From: Halomonas sp. LBP4
GTDB lineage: Bacteria; Pseudomonadota; Gammaproteobacteria; Pseudomonadales; Halomonadaceae
DNA: 64,000 nt
Direction of reading: 5' to 3'
Assembly (NCBI RefSeq): GCF_003202205.1
Contig: NZ_PDOG01000001.1
Coordinates: 1,120,112-1,184,111 of the forward strand
Shown here: in pieces, positions 27,356 to 36,530 of the stretch
Position numbering within the stretch: position 1 is the first letter of the stretch
Layout of the letters: each line of letters starts with the position of its first letter
The notes under the pieces: model-generated
The model's database searches: none
What the model was told of the DNA's origin: nothing
What the model saw: the letters and a program-made list of their open reading frames with translations, nothing else
Made by a program: the position numbers and the translations under genes

Positions 27356-28532
27356 TGTTGTCGACGTAATAGCCATTCGACACCTCCGTAGCCGCCAGCA
27401 GTTCTTCGAATACATCCAGGGAGCCGGCCAGCTCACGCTTGGTATCTTCCCAGGCCGGCAGCTGGTGACCGCAGCGCGCCTTCCACTGGGCGAGCTCGTC
27501 CTCGCTGGGCGAATAGATCTCGATCCCGGCCTGGCGCATCTGATGGTAGGCATAGGCCCGCGCCGCGGGCACCTTGGCCAGGTTCTCGCGGAAGGTGACA
27601 TCGGCAGCCTGCAGGATGCCCTCCTGGATCGCGGCGGGCTGGGCATCGAACCATTTCTTGTTGCAGGTATAGACCTGGGCGTCGGGGACCGACTGGATGG
27701 TGGAGATGCTCGACAGCACGTCGGTGAACCCGAACACCAGCAACGCCTGAACGCTGGGGTCCAGGGCATCGGCAACGCCCTGCTGCATCGCCGAGGTGGT
27801 CTCGCCCCAGGCCACCGGGGTGGGATTGGCGCCGGCCAGACGATAGACCTTCTGCAGGATCGCCGAGGACGGCACCCGGAACTTGATGCCCTTGATGTCC
27901 TCGGGGGTCCGTACCGGGCCGTCGAGCAGGCCCTTACGCACCGCCACGGTCCGCGGGTCGATACAAACGTAGCTCAACACCTTGAAGCCACGCTCCTCCA
28001 CCTTGTGGTGGACGACATCACGCCAGGTCGTCGAGGTGACCAGGTTGACCAGACGCTGGTTGTCGCCGCACCAGTAGGGGATGTTGATCAGGTCGACCTC
28101 GGGGGCGAACGGAGAAAGGTTGGAGATGGAGTGCTGCGCCATGGCGATGGTGCCGTTCTGCACCTTGCTCACCAGGTCCCCGCCAGCGCCAAGCTGTCCA
28201 CCGGGTGCCAGCTTCACGTAGAGCCGGCCGCCGGTAAAGTTCTGCAGGTTCTCCTTGAAATTGAGCTGCATGATCGGATAGGCCCGAGAAGACCCCAGGG
28301 TATAGCCAGTGGCCATCGTCAGGGTGATCTCGGCGGCGGCCGCGCGCTCGCGCTCCTCCTGGGAGGTCTGCGCCATGGCGTGCTCCGAGAACAGGGCACC
28401 GCCGACACCGCCGATCACCGCGGCGGTAAAGCCGTAACGGGCCACGGCGCCCATGAACTGGCGCCGCTCCGGCCGGCTGGGCTCCCCGTCGGTACCGGAC
28501 TGGCGAGTGAGGGGATTGTTGAAGGGTATCAT
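27348..28532 (-). CDS. TRAP transporter substrate-binding protein (DctP type), module B
   Basis: A 394-residue periplasmic binding protein. The N-terminal region carries a twin-arginine-like signal (ERRQFMG, then a hydrophobic stretch ending near AMAQT), so export may be by the Tat pathway. This differs from the Sec signal of the module A protein. The DctP fold shows LAPGGQLGAGGDLVSKVQNG, IKGIKFRVPSSAILQ and WGETTSAMQQGVADALDPS. By context it should bind DHPS. GAGGAG precedes the ATG at 28532, and a CAACAACAA stretch lies just upstream of that. Confidence 0.9.
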   Translation of the reverse strand: MIPFNNPLTRQSGTDGEPSRPERRQFMGAVARYGFTAAVIGGVGGALFSEHAMAQTSQEERERAAAAEITLTMATGYTLGSSRAYPIMQLNFKENLQNFTGGRLYVKLAPGGQLGAGGDLVSKVQNGTIAMAQHSISNLSPFAPEVDLINIPYWCGDNQRLVNLVTSTTWRDVVHHKVEERGFKVLSYVCIDPRTVAVRKGLLDGPVRTPEDIKGIKFRVPSSAILQKVYRLAGANPTPVAWGETTSAMQQGVADALDPSVQALLVFGFTDVLSSISTIQSVPDAQVYTCNKKWFDAQPAAIQEGILQAADVTFRENLAKVPAARAYAYHQMRQAGIEIYSPSEDELAQWKARCGHQLPAWEDTKRELAGSLDVFEELLAATEVSNGYYVDNNA

Positions 28533-28578
28533 CAGCGTGCTCCTCTTGATTGTTGTTGAAGCTCGGCCAGACCCGGGG

Positions 28579-28806
28579 TCATGGCGTGGGGGACTGTCGC
28601 GACTCCAGCCTGAGGCAGGCGGAGATGAAACAGGCCGTGGCGATCACCAGCAGCGCCGCCTCCTGGGCCGCGGAGACGTCGAGCAGCCCGGGGCGGAAGC
28701 GTTGGATGGCGACGTTGAGGAAGAAGACGGCGAACAGGCCCAGGGCCAGCCACATCAGGCCGCCGATGGTCCTAGGCCCGCTTGCCTTGCGTGGAGAATC
28801 CGTCAT
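28579..28806 (-). CDS. Small two-helix membrane protein of the module B TRAP operon
   Basis: A 75-residue protein with two predicted membrane helices (GGLMWLALGLFAVFFLNVAI and EAALLVIATACFISACL) and a basic N-terminus. I do not recognise a family. It lies between the operator-containing promoter and the TRAP binding-protein gene on the same strand, so it is the first gene of the transport operon. It could be an accessory subunit of the importer. The ATG at 28806 has GGAG upstream; a longer start at 28854 is less likely. Confidence 0.6.
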   Translation of the reverse strand: MTDSPRKASGPRTIGGLMWLALGLFAVFFLNVAIQRFRPGLLDVSAAQEAALLVIATACFISACLRLESRQSPTP

Positions 28807-28902
28807 CGTCGTAGGCTCCAGCGTGTCGTTGTTGTCGTGGTCCGGCGGAGGCACCCTCCTCCGGCTTCCGCGGGCGCTGCGCTTGCCGGCGCCCCCGTTG
28901 GG

Positions 28903-28939
28903 GCTATACTGCGAGCAGGTTTCTTGTAAGCGCTTACAA
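28903..28939 (-). promoter_or_regulatory. Module B transport promoter with second LacI-type operator
   Basis: TTGTAAGCGCTTACAA (28924-28939) is a perfect 16-bp palindrome and repeats the 14-bp core found at 25431-25444. On the minus strand its last half overlaps a -35-like TTACAA. A -10-like TATAGC lies at 28903-28908 (15-bp spacer). It stands between the TRAP operon and the divergent LacI gene and could control both. Confidence 0.78.
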
Positions 28940-29054
28940 CCGCGTTGACCTCAACCTAGACTCCTCTAGAGGACTTGTCCAGCAAAAAGATGCCCGCATG
29001 ATGACGACGTCCCCGACCCGGGGTCGTGGGCCGAACCAGGAGGGCGGAGACCCC

Positions 29055-30080
29055 ATGAACAAGGAGACGCAGCGCACGCTGCTCGAGGATGTGGCCCGCG
29101 AGGCGGGGGTCTCGACAGCATCGGTGTCACGGGTCCTCAACCGGGCGCCCCACGTGAGCGAGCGGCTGCGCGAGCGCGTCGAGGCCGCCATCGAGCGGCT
29201 CGGCTATGTGCCGGACGGAAACGCCCGAGCCCTGGCCTCGCGGCGCATAGGTGCCATCGGGGCCCTGGTACCGACCCTGGACAACCCCATCTTCGGTGCC
29301 ATGATCGACAGCCTGGAGCAGCGCCTCAAGCACCACGACTGCCGGCTGTTGATCGCCACCTATCGCTATGACCTGGATGACGAACTCCAGGCCCTGCGCA
29401 CCCTGGTGCAGCAGGGGGTCGACGGGGTGGTGCTGATCGGCCACGATCATCGCCCGGCGGTCGGCACCCTGCTCGCACGACGCCGGCTGCCCTTTCTGAG
29501 CTGCTGGCATGCCGAGGACGACCCGGCCTGGCCGTGCATCGGCTTCGACAACGCCGCCCCGGCCCGCCGCCTTGCCGAACACCTACTGAGGCTCGGTCAC
29601 CGTCGCCTGGCGGTGGTGAGCGCCCCCACCGAGGGCAACGATCGGGCCCGGGCCCGCCTGGAGGGCTTCCGCCAGGCGACCGAGGCCGCAGGCTGTCCCC
29701 TGCCGCCGGAACGCATCGTCACGGTGGAATACGGCATCGCCGAGGGCGCCCGGGCCTTCGAGACGCTGATGGGACTAGAGGCGCCCCCCACGGCCATCCT
29801 GTGTGGGAACGACACCCTGGCCTTCGGCGTCATGCTGGCCGCCCAGCGGAAAGGGGTTTGCGTCCCCGACCAACTTTCGGTTACCGGTTTCGACGACCTC
29901 TCTCAGGCCCGCTTCATGTCGCCCCCGCTAACGACGGTCGCGGTGCCGGCGATCGAGATCGGCCGTCGGGTGGCTGACGCCCTGATCGCGCGCATCGACG
30001 GCAAGATCATGCCCCACCTCCAGCTGTTGGATGCCCCCCTGGCGCTCAGGGAATCGACCGGCCCGGCACCGATCGACTAG
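29055..30080 (+). CDS. LacI-family transcriptional regulator of DHPS module
   Basis: A 341-residue LacI/GalR regulator. The N-terminal helix-turn-helix reads LLEDVAREAGVSTASVSRVL with the hinge helix ending NARALASRR, followed by a periplasmic-binding-protein-like effector domain (GAIGALVPTLDNPIFGAMID; PTAILCGNDTLAFGVML; VTGFDDLSQARFMSPPLTTV). It is divergent from the TRAP operon. Two copies of one perfect palindrome near hpsN and near this gene are its likely binding sites. The inducer should be DHPS or sulfolactate (inference). The ATG at 29055 has GGCGGAG upstream; an upstream ATG at 28998 is less well placed. Confidence 0.9.
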   Translation: MNKETQRTLLEDVAREAGVSTASVSRVLNRAPHVSERLRERVEAAIERLGYVPDGNARALASRRIGAIGALVPTLDNPIFGAMIDSLEQRLKHHDCRLLIATYRYDLDDELQALRTLVQQGVDGVVLIGHDHRPAVGTLLARRRLPFLSCWHAEDDPAWPCIGFDNAAPARRLAEHLLRLGHRRLAVVSAPTEGNDRARARLEGFRQATEAAGCPLPPERIVTVEYGIAEGARAFETLMGLEAPPTAILCGNDTLAFGVMLAAQRKGVCVPDQLSVTGFDDLSQARFMSPPLTTVAVPAIEIGRRVADALIARIDGKIMPHLQLLDAPLALRESTGPAPID

Positions 30081-30125
30081 ACGGTCATCCCGTGGCCGCA
30101 GCATCCTAGCCGCGATGGTTCTGCA

Positions 30126-31178
30126 TCAAGCGCCCACCCAGCCGAAGAAGATGAAGGCCAGCACCACCAGCAGCAGAAATACCGTTTCCGCTGCCATCAG
30201 CATCACCGGCTTCCAGCCGACCACCGCCAACTTCTGGAAGGAAGTCTTGATCCCCAGCGCGGCGATCGCCGTGACCAGGCACCAGCGCGACAGGTTGGTG
30301 AAGCCCTCGGTGACCAGGGGCGGAATGAGCCCCAGGCTGTTGATGATCACCAGCATCACGAAGGCCACCAGGAAGCCGGGCAACATGGGGACCTTGCCCT
30401 TCCCCTCTGCGTTGCGGGTGTGGCGGAACAGGAACATGAAGGCCATCACCGCCGGCACCAGCATGGCAACCCGCAACAGCTTGACGAAGGTCGAGACGTC
30501 GCCGGTGCTCTCGGAGATCATGTAACCGGCCCCGACCACTTGAGCCACATCGTGGATGGTGCCGCCCAGGAAAATGCCGGCCTGGTCGTCGCTGAGCCCC
30601 AGCACGCCCACGATCAGCGGATAGGTGACCATGGCCATGGTCGACAGCGTGGTGACCCCAACGACCGTCAGGATGGTGTTGCGCTCGCTGGTCTCGTGGC
30701 GCGGCATCACCGCCGACAGCGCCAGCGCCGCCGAAGCGCCACAGATAGCCACCGAACCACCGGTCAGCAATCCCATGTCGCGATGCAATCCCAGCAGGCG
30801 GGCCAGGGCCACGCCCATCAGGATGGTCAGCGAGACGCCGGCGACGACCGTCAGCACCGGCCCGACACCCAGTTCCGTGACCTGCTCGATGGTGATGCGC
30901 ACGCCCAGCAGCGCCACCCCCAGGCGCAGGATGGTCCGTGCCGCGAACTCGATACCGGCCACGCAGCGTCCTTCCTCGGAGAGGAAGTGCAGCGACATGC
31001 CGAACAGCAGCGCATAGAGCAGCGTCGGCCCACCGTAGTGGTCGGCGATGAACGTCGTCGCCAGGGCGATGGTGACGCACACCAGGACGCCCTGTCCCAC
31101 CCGGGGAACGGCGCTCATTGCGCTCTTCGCGATGCCGAGGGGCCAGTACAGGGCCTGTTTTCCACGTTCGAGGATCAT
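30126..31178 (-). CDS. suyZ: YeiH/UPF0324-family putative sulfite/sulfate exporter (SuyZ-like), copy 2
   Basis: A 350-residue protein with about ten membrane helices and the same motifs as the copy at 12443-13504, including long identical blocks such as SAVMPRHETSERNTILTVVG and GTIHDVAQVVGAGYMIS. It is the last gene of the sulfolactate operon, as expected for a SuyZ-type exporter that removes sulfite or sulfate formed by SuyAB. It converges on the LacI gene with a 45-bp gap. GGAG precedes the ATG at 31178. Confidence 0.82.
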   Translation of the reverse strand: MILERGKQALYWPLGIAKSAMSAVPRVGQGVLVCVTIALATTFIADHYGGPTLLYALLFGMSLHFLSEEGRCVAGIEFAARTILRLGVALLGVRITIEQVTELGVGPVLTVVAGVSLTILMGVALARLLGLHRDMGLLTGGSVAICGASAALALSAVMPRHETSERNTILTVVGVTTLSTMAMVTYPLIVGVLGLSDDQAGIFLGGTIHDVAQVVGAGYMISESTGDVSTFVKLLRVAMLVPAVMAFMFLFRHTRNAEGKGKVPMLPGFLVAFVMLVIINSLGLIPPLVTEGFTNLSRWCLVTAIAALGIKTSFQKLAVVGWKPVMLMAAETVFLLLVVLAFIFFGWVGA

Positions 31179-31361
31179 GGGGTCTCCATCGATTGTTGGG
31201 GGTCGCCCGGTAACCCGGCCGATCCGGGCGCGAGGGAGCCGGGGGACGCCAACGCCTTCATCAGGTAGGCGGTGGCACCACCACGGAGGACGGCCGCTCG
31301 CTGGGTCATGCCCCGGATGAGATCCCCAAGAGCCCCTGACGCCAGCAGGTCGACCAGGCGC

Positions 31362-32366
31362 TCAGCTCGCCGTGACGTGGGCCATCAGGTCCGCCACCAG
31401 GGCGGCCGGCAGCGTCAATTGGTCATCGCCTTCGCGACGCAGCTGATAACGCCGGTCACCGGGGAGCCGCACGCCCGGCTGGTCCTGCATCACCGCAAAG
31501 AGGGTCTCGGCGTGCTCGACGAAGCCGGGCGAGAAACGCCTCGGATCGAACAGCAGGATCAACTGGCCGATGCCCGGTGGCTCCCCCTCGGCCTCGAAGA
31601 AGGAGCTGGCCTGGAAGCCGAAGTGACTGCCGGCGAGTCCCGCGGTGAGCAATTCCACCATCAGCGCCAGGGCCGCGCCCTTGGCGTCCCCCGCAGGGAT
31701 CATGCTGCCCGCCAGGGCGGCGTCGGCGTCGGTGGTCGGCCTTCCCTCGGCATCCAGGGCCCAGCCCTCCGGGATCGGCTGGCCCTGCTTCTTGGCCAGC
31801 ATCACCTTGCCCCGGGCCACCTTGGACAGCGACAGGTCCAGCAGCAGTGGATCGGCGTGCCGGCGCGGGCAGGCGAAGGCGATGGGATTGGTGCCGAACA
31901 GCGGCCGGTTGCCGCCCCAGGGCGCCATGGCCGAGGGGGCGTTGCTGAAGGCCAGGGCCAGGTAGCCGCGCCGGGCGGCAGCCTCCACCGGCGCCCCGGC
32001 GACGCCGAAGTGATGCGAGCGGGCGATGGACACCGCCGCCATGCCCAGACGTGAGGCACACTCGATGCCGGCCTCGAGCCCGCGGGCCATGGCCGGGAAG
32101 GCCAGGCCGTAGCGGGCATCGACTCGTACCACGGCACCATCGGTCTCGACGCTCGGCACCGCCTCGGCCGCGACCTTGCCACTGGCGGCCTGATCCAGAT
32201 AGAACGGCAAGCGTGACAGACCGTGGGACGGCAGGCCGTCACGCTCTGCTGCCAGCAGCGCCTCGACGGTGTCCGCTGCCTCGGCCTCGCCGAAGCCCCG
32301 CCCGCGCATGGCCGCCAACGCCAGCTCACGGGCCTGCTCGACCCCCAGCTTGACGGTCTCGCTCAT
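31362..32366 (-). CDS. comC: (R)-sulfolactate dehydrogenase (ComC-like, malate/lactate dehydrogenase type 2)
   Basis: A 334-residue member of the MDH2/LDH2 family, structurally unlike classical malate dehydrogenase. Markers are the catalytic His in LPSHGLSRLPFYL, RSHHFGVAGAPV, and GTNPIAFACPR near the cofactor site. ComC reduces 3-sulfopyruvate to (R)-sulfolactate. Its start overlaps the slcC stop (ATGA), so the two dehydrogenases are made together. Together they invert (S)-sulfolactate to the (R)-form that SuyAB uses, as shown for Chromohalobacter salexigens. General malate or ureidoglycolate dehydrogenase would be the context-free alternatives. Confidence 0.85.
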   Translation of the reverse strand: MSETVKLGVEQARELALAAMRGRGFGEAEAADTVEALLAAERDGLPSHGLSRLPFYLDQAASGKVAAEAVPSVETDGAVVRVDARYGLAFPAMARGLEAGIECASRLGMAAVSIARSHHFGVAGAPVEAAARRGYLALAFSNAPSAMAPWGGNRPLFGTNPIAFACPRRHADPLLLDLSLSKVARGKVMLAKKQGQPIPEGWALDAEGRPTTDADAALAGSMIPAGDAKGAALALMVELLTAGLAGSHFGFQASSFFEAEGEPPGIGQLILLFDPRRFSPGFVEHAETLFAVMQDQPGVRLPGDRRYQLRREGDDQLTLPAALVADLMAHVTAS

Positions 32367-33304
32367 GAGTGCACCTCCGCCGACTGCACCAGCACCGCGC
32401 GTACGTTGTCGGCCGTCATCTGGCTGATGCGGGCGTTGGACTCCTGGGTCACGCCGGCGATGTGCGGCGTCAGGATCAGGTTCGGCACGCCCTCAAGCAC
32501 CGACCCCGCGGGCAATGGCTCCTGCTCGAACACGTCGAGCATGGCCCCGGCAAGCCGTTCGTTACGCAGGGCATCGGCCAGAGCGGCCTCGTCGACGGTG
32601 CCGCCCCGGGCGGCATTGATCAGCACCGCATCGGACTTCATGCGGCCCAGGGCCTCGGCGTCGATGAGGTATCGGGTCGCCTCGGTCAGCGGTACGTGCA
32701 GGCTGATCACATCGGCGGCCTCGAGCAGCGACGCCAGGCTGTCATGGCGCTCGACCCCCGACCACTCCGGCGCCTCCGCGCTCAGATGCGGATCAAAGGC
32801 CGCCACCTCCATGTCCAGTGCCGATGCCCGGCGCGCCGTCTCCTGGGCGATGGCGCCGAAGCCCACCAGCCCCAGGGTGCTGCCGGCCACCTCGCGACCG
32901 ATCAAGGCCTGGCGCGGCCACTCCCCCGCCAACATGACGTGGCTGGCGAAATAGGCCTGGCGGCGCAGCATCAGGGCGCCGGTCAGCACGTACTCGGCCA
33001 CCGAACTGCCGTTGCCGCCATGGGCCGGCTTGACCGACACACCCCGGGCCTTGCAGGCATCCAGATCGATGTTGTCAAGCCCCACGCCCAGGCGCCCCAC
33101 CACCTTGAGTCGCGGTGCGGCCGCCAGCAGCTCGACATCCACCTGGGTGCGGTTGCGCACGATGATGCCATCGGCCTCGGCCACCGCCGCGAGCAGTGTC
33201 GCCCGCTCCTCTACCAGAGCAGTGTCGAAGACCACCGCGAAGCGGTCCTCGAGGCTGGCGGCGGCCTGCTCGTCCATGAATTCGGAAATCACGATCTTGG
33301 GCAT
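32363..33304 (-). CDS. slcC: (S)-sulfolactate dehydrogenase (SlcC-like, D-2-hydroxyacid dehydrogenase fold)
   Basis: A 313-residue D-isomer-specific 2-hydroxyacid dehydrogenase. Catalytic residues are seen as Arg in NAARGGTVDE, Glu in DVFEQEPLP and His in LTPHIAGVTQES. The NAD loop is LGLVGFGAIAQ. SlcC oxidises (S)-sulfolactate to 3-sulfopyruvate. The gene lies between a tripartite tricarboxylate transporter and comC, the same arrangement I recall for Chromohalobacter. The ATG at 33304 follows AAAGG; the longer frame is not needed. Phosphoglycerate dehydrogenase is a less likely alternative because no ACT domain is present. Confidence 0.86.
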   Translation of the reverse strand: MPKIVISEFMDEQAAASLEDRFAVVFDTALVEERATLLAAVAEADGIIVRNRTQVDVELLAAAPRLKVVGRLGVGLDNIDLDACKARGVSVKPAHGGNGSSVAEYVLTGALMLRRQAYFASHVMLAGEWPRQALIGREVAGSTLGLVGFGAIAQETARRASALDMEVAAFDPHLSAEAPEWSGVERHDSLASLLEAADVISLHVPLTEATRYLIDAEALGRMKSDAVLINAARGGTVDEAALADALRNERLAGAMLDVFEQEPLPAGSVLEGVPNLILTPHIAGVTQESNARISQMTADNVRAVLVQSAEVHS

Positions 33305-33380
33305 CAGAACCTTTCTCCTTCGACCGGGCGGCATGCCCGGCTCTCATTGTGGTTGGTCAGGAAGGGCCGCCCCGTTGGCC

Positions 33381-33887
33381 TCAGCCCATGAACCACCTGC
33401 CCATTGGCAGTGGCACGTTAAGCAGCAGCGCAAAGAGCCCATAGAAGCAGGCTACCAGCACCACGCCGGTCATCAGGTGACCCAGTAGCCGGCGCGGCGT
33501 CCAGGGCTTGTGCTGGGCAATCAGCATCAGGAAGAAGAAGCTTGCCAGCCCGGCCAGCAGGAAGCCGGCCCAGGGCATGATCAGCGCCCAGCCAGTCATG
33601 GCCACCACCAGCAGCACGCGCCGTGGCGTGGAGTCCTGATGGCGCTCGACATTGTCGATGACCCGATGCAGGGTGAGCTGCAGCAGCCGCAGCACGCTGG
33701 CCAAGATCATCACCGCGGCGATCGTCACGGGGAAGACCGCCCCCAGCTGGCTCATGTCGCGGGCCTGCCAGAGACAGAGGCTCCCTAGGGCGATGAACAG
33801 CAGGGGCAGCAGGTATTCGGCACGCGCCGAACAGGCGGCCCGGATCTCGCCGCGCGACACCCGGGCCTTGGGCATTGCATTGCTCAT
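33381..33887 (-). CDS. Tripartite tricarboxylate transporter small permease (TctB type)
   Basis: A 168-residue protein with four membrane helices and a TctB-like pattern. It is the small membrane subunit of a tripartite tricarboxylate transporter. Its ATG overlaps the TctA stop (33884-33887), so synthesis is coupled. In this operon it likely serves sulfolactate uptake, equivalent to one of the SlcHFG components described in Chromohalobacter. Confidence 0.85.
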   Translation of the reverse strand: MSNAMPKARVSRGEIRAACSARAEYLLPLLFIALGSLCLWQARDMSQLGAVFPVTIAAVMILASVLRLLQLTLHRVIDNVERHQDSTPRRVLLVVAMTGWALIMPWAGFLLAGLASFFFLMLIAQHKPWTPRRLLGHLMTGVVLVACFYGLFALLLNVPLPMGRWFMG

Positions 33888-35416
33888 GAAGAGGCCTCCT
33901 TGTGAGAACCGCGACTGCCCGGGTCACCCCGGCGCCGTGCCAACCGCTCTTTGACGATGGGATAGAACACACTGACGACGGACAGCGCGATGATCGTCAG
34001 GGAAATGGGGCCCCCGAAGAAGGTCGTGAACATCGCCCCACTAGCGCGGCCCATGAGGAACCCCTGGACGAACCCCTGCTCGGCGATGGGGCCCAGTATC
34101 AGCCCGAGAACAATGGGTGACGGCCGGAAGCCATAGCGATTGAGCAGCCACCCTGCCACTCCCAGGGTGAGCATGATCACCACATCGCTGATGCTGTTAC
34201 GAATGGCATAGGTCCCGATCACGGTCATGAAGGCGATGGTCGGCACCAACAGCGCCTTGGGAATAGTGATGATCGACTTGAAGGCATAGCGTCCGATCAA
34301 TAGCCCCAGTGGCAGCAGCAGGCAGGTGGCCAGGAAGAGGCCGGCGATGAAGGTGTAGGTGATGCTGGCGTTGGTGGTGAACAGCTCCGGCCCGGTGCGG
34401 AAGCCCTGCACCAGCAGCGCGCCCAGGATCACCGCATCCGGGGGCGTGCCGGGGATGCCCAACACCAGGGTGGGAATGAAGCCGCCGCCCACGGTGGCGT
34501 TGTTGGCGGCTTCTGTGGCCAGCACCCCCTGAGGATTGCCCTTGCCGAAGGTTTGGGGTTGGCGCGAGGCGCGTCGCGCCTCGGAGTAGGACACCAGGCT
34601 GGCGATGGAGCCACCGGCCCCGGGCAGGATGGCCACCAGCGTGCCGATAGAGGCCGAGCGGAACAGGTTGAACTTGCCTAACCAGGCCAACCCCAGGCCC
34701 TCGCGCAGCCGAATCCCCCGCTGCTCCCCGTCGACCTTGAGGTGAGCCTCGGGCGTCGCCACGAGATCGATGAGGACGGGAATACAGTACAGGCCGATCA
34801 GCGCCGACACCGTCTCGATCCCCCCCAACAGCACCTGGGAGCCGAAGGTATAGCGAGTATCGCCCCCTACCACGGCCACGCCTATCGTCGACAGCAATAG
34901 CCCGAAGCCGGCGCCGATGAAGCCCTTGAGCGTGGAGCCCTCGGACAGCGCCGAGATCAGCGTCAACCCGAAGATCGCCAGCCAGAAGTACTCCACCGGC
35001 CCGAAGCTCAGGGCGACCTGGGCCAGAAGCGGGGCAAGAGTCAGTAACGCCAGCACCCCGATCAAGCCGCCCGCTACCGAGGCCAGCGTCGAGAGGGTGA
35101 CCGCCAGGTCACCGTCGCCGCGCTTGGCCATGGGGAAGCCGTCGAAGGTGGTGGCGATGGCCGAGGGGGTCCCCGGCGTATTGACCAAGATGGCGGAATA
35201 GGAGCCGCCGTAGATGGCACCCGTATAGATGGCCCCCAGCATGATCAGCGCCGATTCCGGCGCCATACCGAAGGTCACCGGGACCAGCACCGCCACCGCC
35301 ATGGTGGCCGAGAGGCCCGGCAGGGCCCCGATGATGATACCCGCGGCCACCCCGACCAGAGCCAGTCCCAGATTGACCGGCGAGAGGGCCCCGAGCGCAT
35401 ACGTGAGAATCTCCAT
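33884..35416 (-). CDS. Tripartite tricarboxylate transporter large permease (TctA type)
   Basis: A 510-residue, roughly 12-helix large permease of the TctA family. Typical blocks are GALPGLSATMAVAVLVPVTFG near the N-terminus, IYGGSYSAILVNTPGTPSAI, and GGGFIPTLVLGIPGTPPDAVI. It moves the anion delivered by the TctC binding protein across the inner membrane, driven by an ion gradient. Position between the binding protein, TctB and slcC suggests sulfolactate as substrate. Confidence 0.94.
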   Translation of the reverse strand: MEILTYALGALSPVNLGLALVGVAAGIIIGALPGLSATMAVAVLVPVTFGMAPESALIMLGAIYTGAIYGGSYSAILVNTPGTPSAIATTFDGFPMAKRGDGDLAVTLSTLASVAGGLIGVLALLTLAPLLAQVALSFGPVEYFWLAIFGLTLISALSEGSTLKGFIGAGFGLLLSTIGVAVVGGDTRYTFGSQVLLGGIETVSALIGLYCIPVLIDLVATPEAHLKVDGEQRGIRLREGLGLAWLGKFNLFRSASIGTLVAILPGAGGSIASLVSYSEARRASRQPQTFGKGNPQGVLATEAANNATVGGGFIPTLVLGIPGTPPDAVILGALLVQGFRTGPELFTTNASITYTFIAGLFLATCLLLPLGLLIGRYAFKSIITIPKALLVPTIAFMTVIGTYAIRNSISDVVIMLTLGVAGWLLNRYGFRPSPIVLGLILGPIAEQGFVQGFLMGRASGAMFTTFFGGPISLTIIALSVVSVFYPIVKERLARRRGDPGSRGSHKEASS

Positions 35417-35432
35417 GCGGCTCCTCCGTGGC

Positions 35433-36401
35433 TCAGTCGATCAAGCCGAGTTCACGAGCGGTTTCCTCGTAGACGCGTCGCTGCTCCGCCATGAATTCCG
35501 GCATCTCCTCGAGCGGCACATCGATCAACACGAAGCCGAGGTCCTGCATCTTCTGCTGGAAGGCCGGGTTCTGATTGATCTGCTGGAAGATGTCGGAGAG
35601 TCGTTGCCGGATCTCCACGGGAGTGCCTTCCGGAACCGCCATGCCGCGGTAGGCGCCGCCCACCATGTCGTAGCCGAGCTCCTTAAAGGTCGGTACGTCG
35701 GGGAACATGGGATGGCGTTCCTCGGCGGCCACCGCGAGCATACGCAGCTTGTCCTGGTGGTTGGCGGCCACAGTGGTATAGCCCCACTCTGCTTGCACCT
35801 GTCCGCCCAACAACGCTGTCACTGCGGCCCCGGTGCCCTTGAAGGGGATGTAGGTGGTGGTAACGTCGGCCAGCTGCTGGAAGCGGGTGTTGGCGACATC
35901 ATTGGCACTGTAGGTCCCGCTGCCGGACAGGGTGACTACACCGGGCGCCTGCTTGGCGGCCTGAATCAAGTCGTCGAGGGTCTCGTAGGGGCTGTCATTA
36001 CGCACCAGGATGGCGTCAGGGGAATAGTGGAAATAGAAGAAGTTGTTGAGATCCTCGGCCTGGAAGCCGACGTCCTTGCCCATCGGCTTGAGGATGATGT
36101 GCGGCAGGTTGGACCCCATGATGGTATAGCCGTCGGCCGTCATATCCTTGAGCTGGGACCAACCCACGGCGCCACCGCCACCGGGCATATACTGCACGAC
36201 CAGCTGTTCGCCGGTGATCTCCTCGAAGTACTTCTGCTGCAGGCGGGCGCTGATGTCAGACTCGCCACCGGGGCCGAAGGGGATCACGTACCGAACATTG
36301 TTAGAGGGGAACTCATTCGCCGACGCCACCATTGACAGGCTGGTGACGATGGCCATACCGATACCCGCTGCAAGGCCGATGGATGATCGAGAGACTCGCA
36401 T
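35433..36401 (-). CDS. Tripartite tricarboxylate transporter binding protein (TctC type)
   Basis: A 322-residue periplasmic binding protein with a Sec signal peptide (about residues 1-28, ending SMVASA-NE) and the TctC fold (VRYVIPFGPGGESDISARL; VVQYMPGGGGAVGWSQL; SGSGTYSANDVANTRF). It should capture sulfolactate for the TctAB permease encoded downstream. GGAGG lies close to the ATG at 36401, and a CAACAACA element lies 17-28 bases upstream of it. An inverted repeat separates it from suyB. Confidence 0.92.
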   Translation of the reverse strand: MRVSRSSIGLAAGIGMAIVTSLSMVASANEFPSNNVRYVIPFGPGGESDISARLQQKYFEEITGEQLVVQYMPGGGGAVGWSQLKDMTADGYTIMGSNLPHIILKPMGKDVGFQAEDLNNFFYFHYSPDAILVRNDSPYETLDDLIQAAKQAPGVVTLSGSGTYSANDVANTRFQQLADVTTTYIPFKGTGAAVTALLGGQVQAEWGYTTVAANHQDKLRMLAVAAEERHPMFPDVPTFKELGYDMVGGAYRGMAVPEGTPVEIRQRLSDIFQQINQNPAFQQKMQDLGFVLIDVPLEEMPEFMAEQRRVYEETARELGLID

Positions 36402-36530
36402 GGCTTACCTCCAGATAGTGTTGTTGTCGTGCTGAGCTTGCATGCATCTCGACGTCGAGAACTCTGAACCCGACGTCATGGAAAATAAGGTGGCACCTCC
36501 TCTCGTGTTTCGTGGCTTCGTCATACGCCA

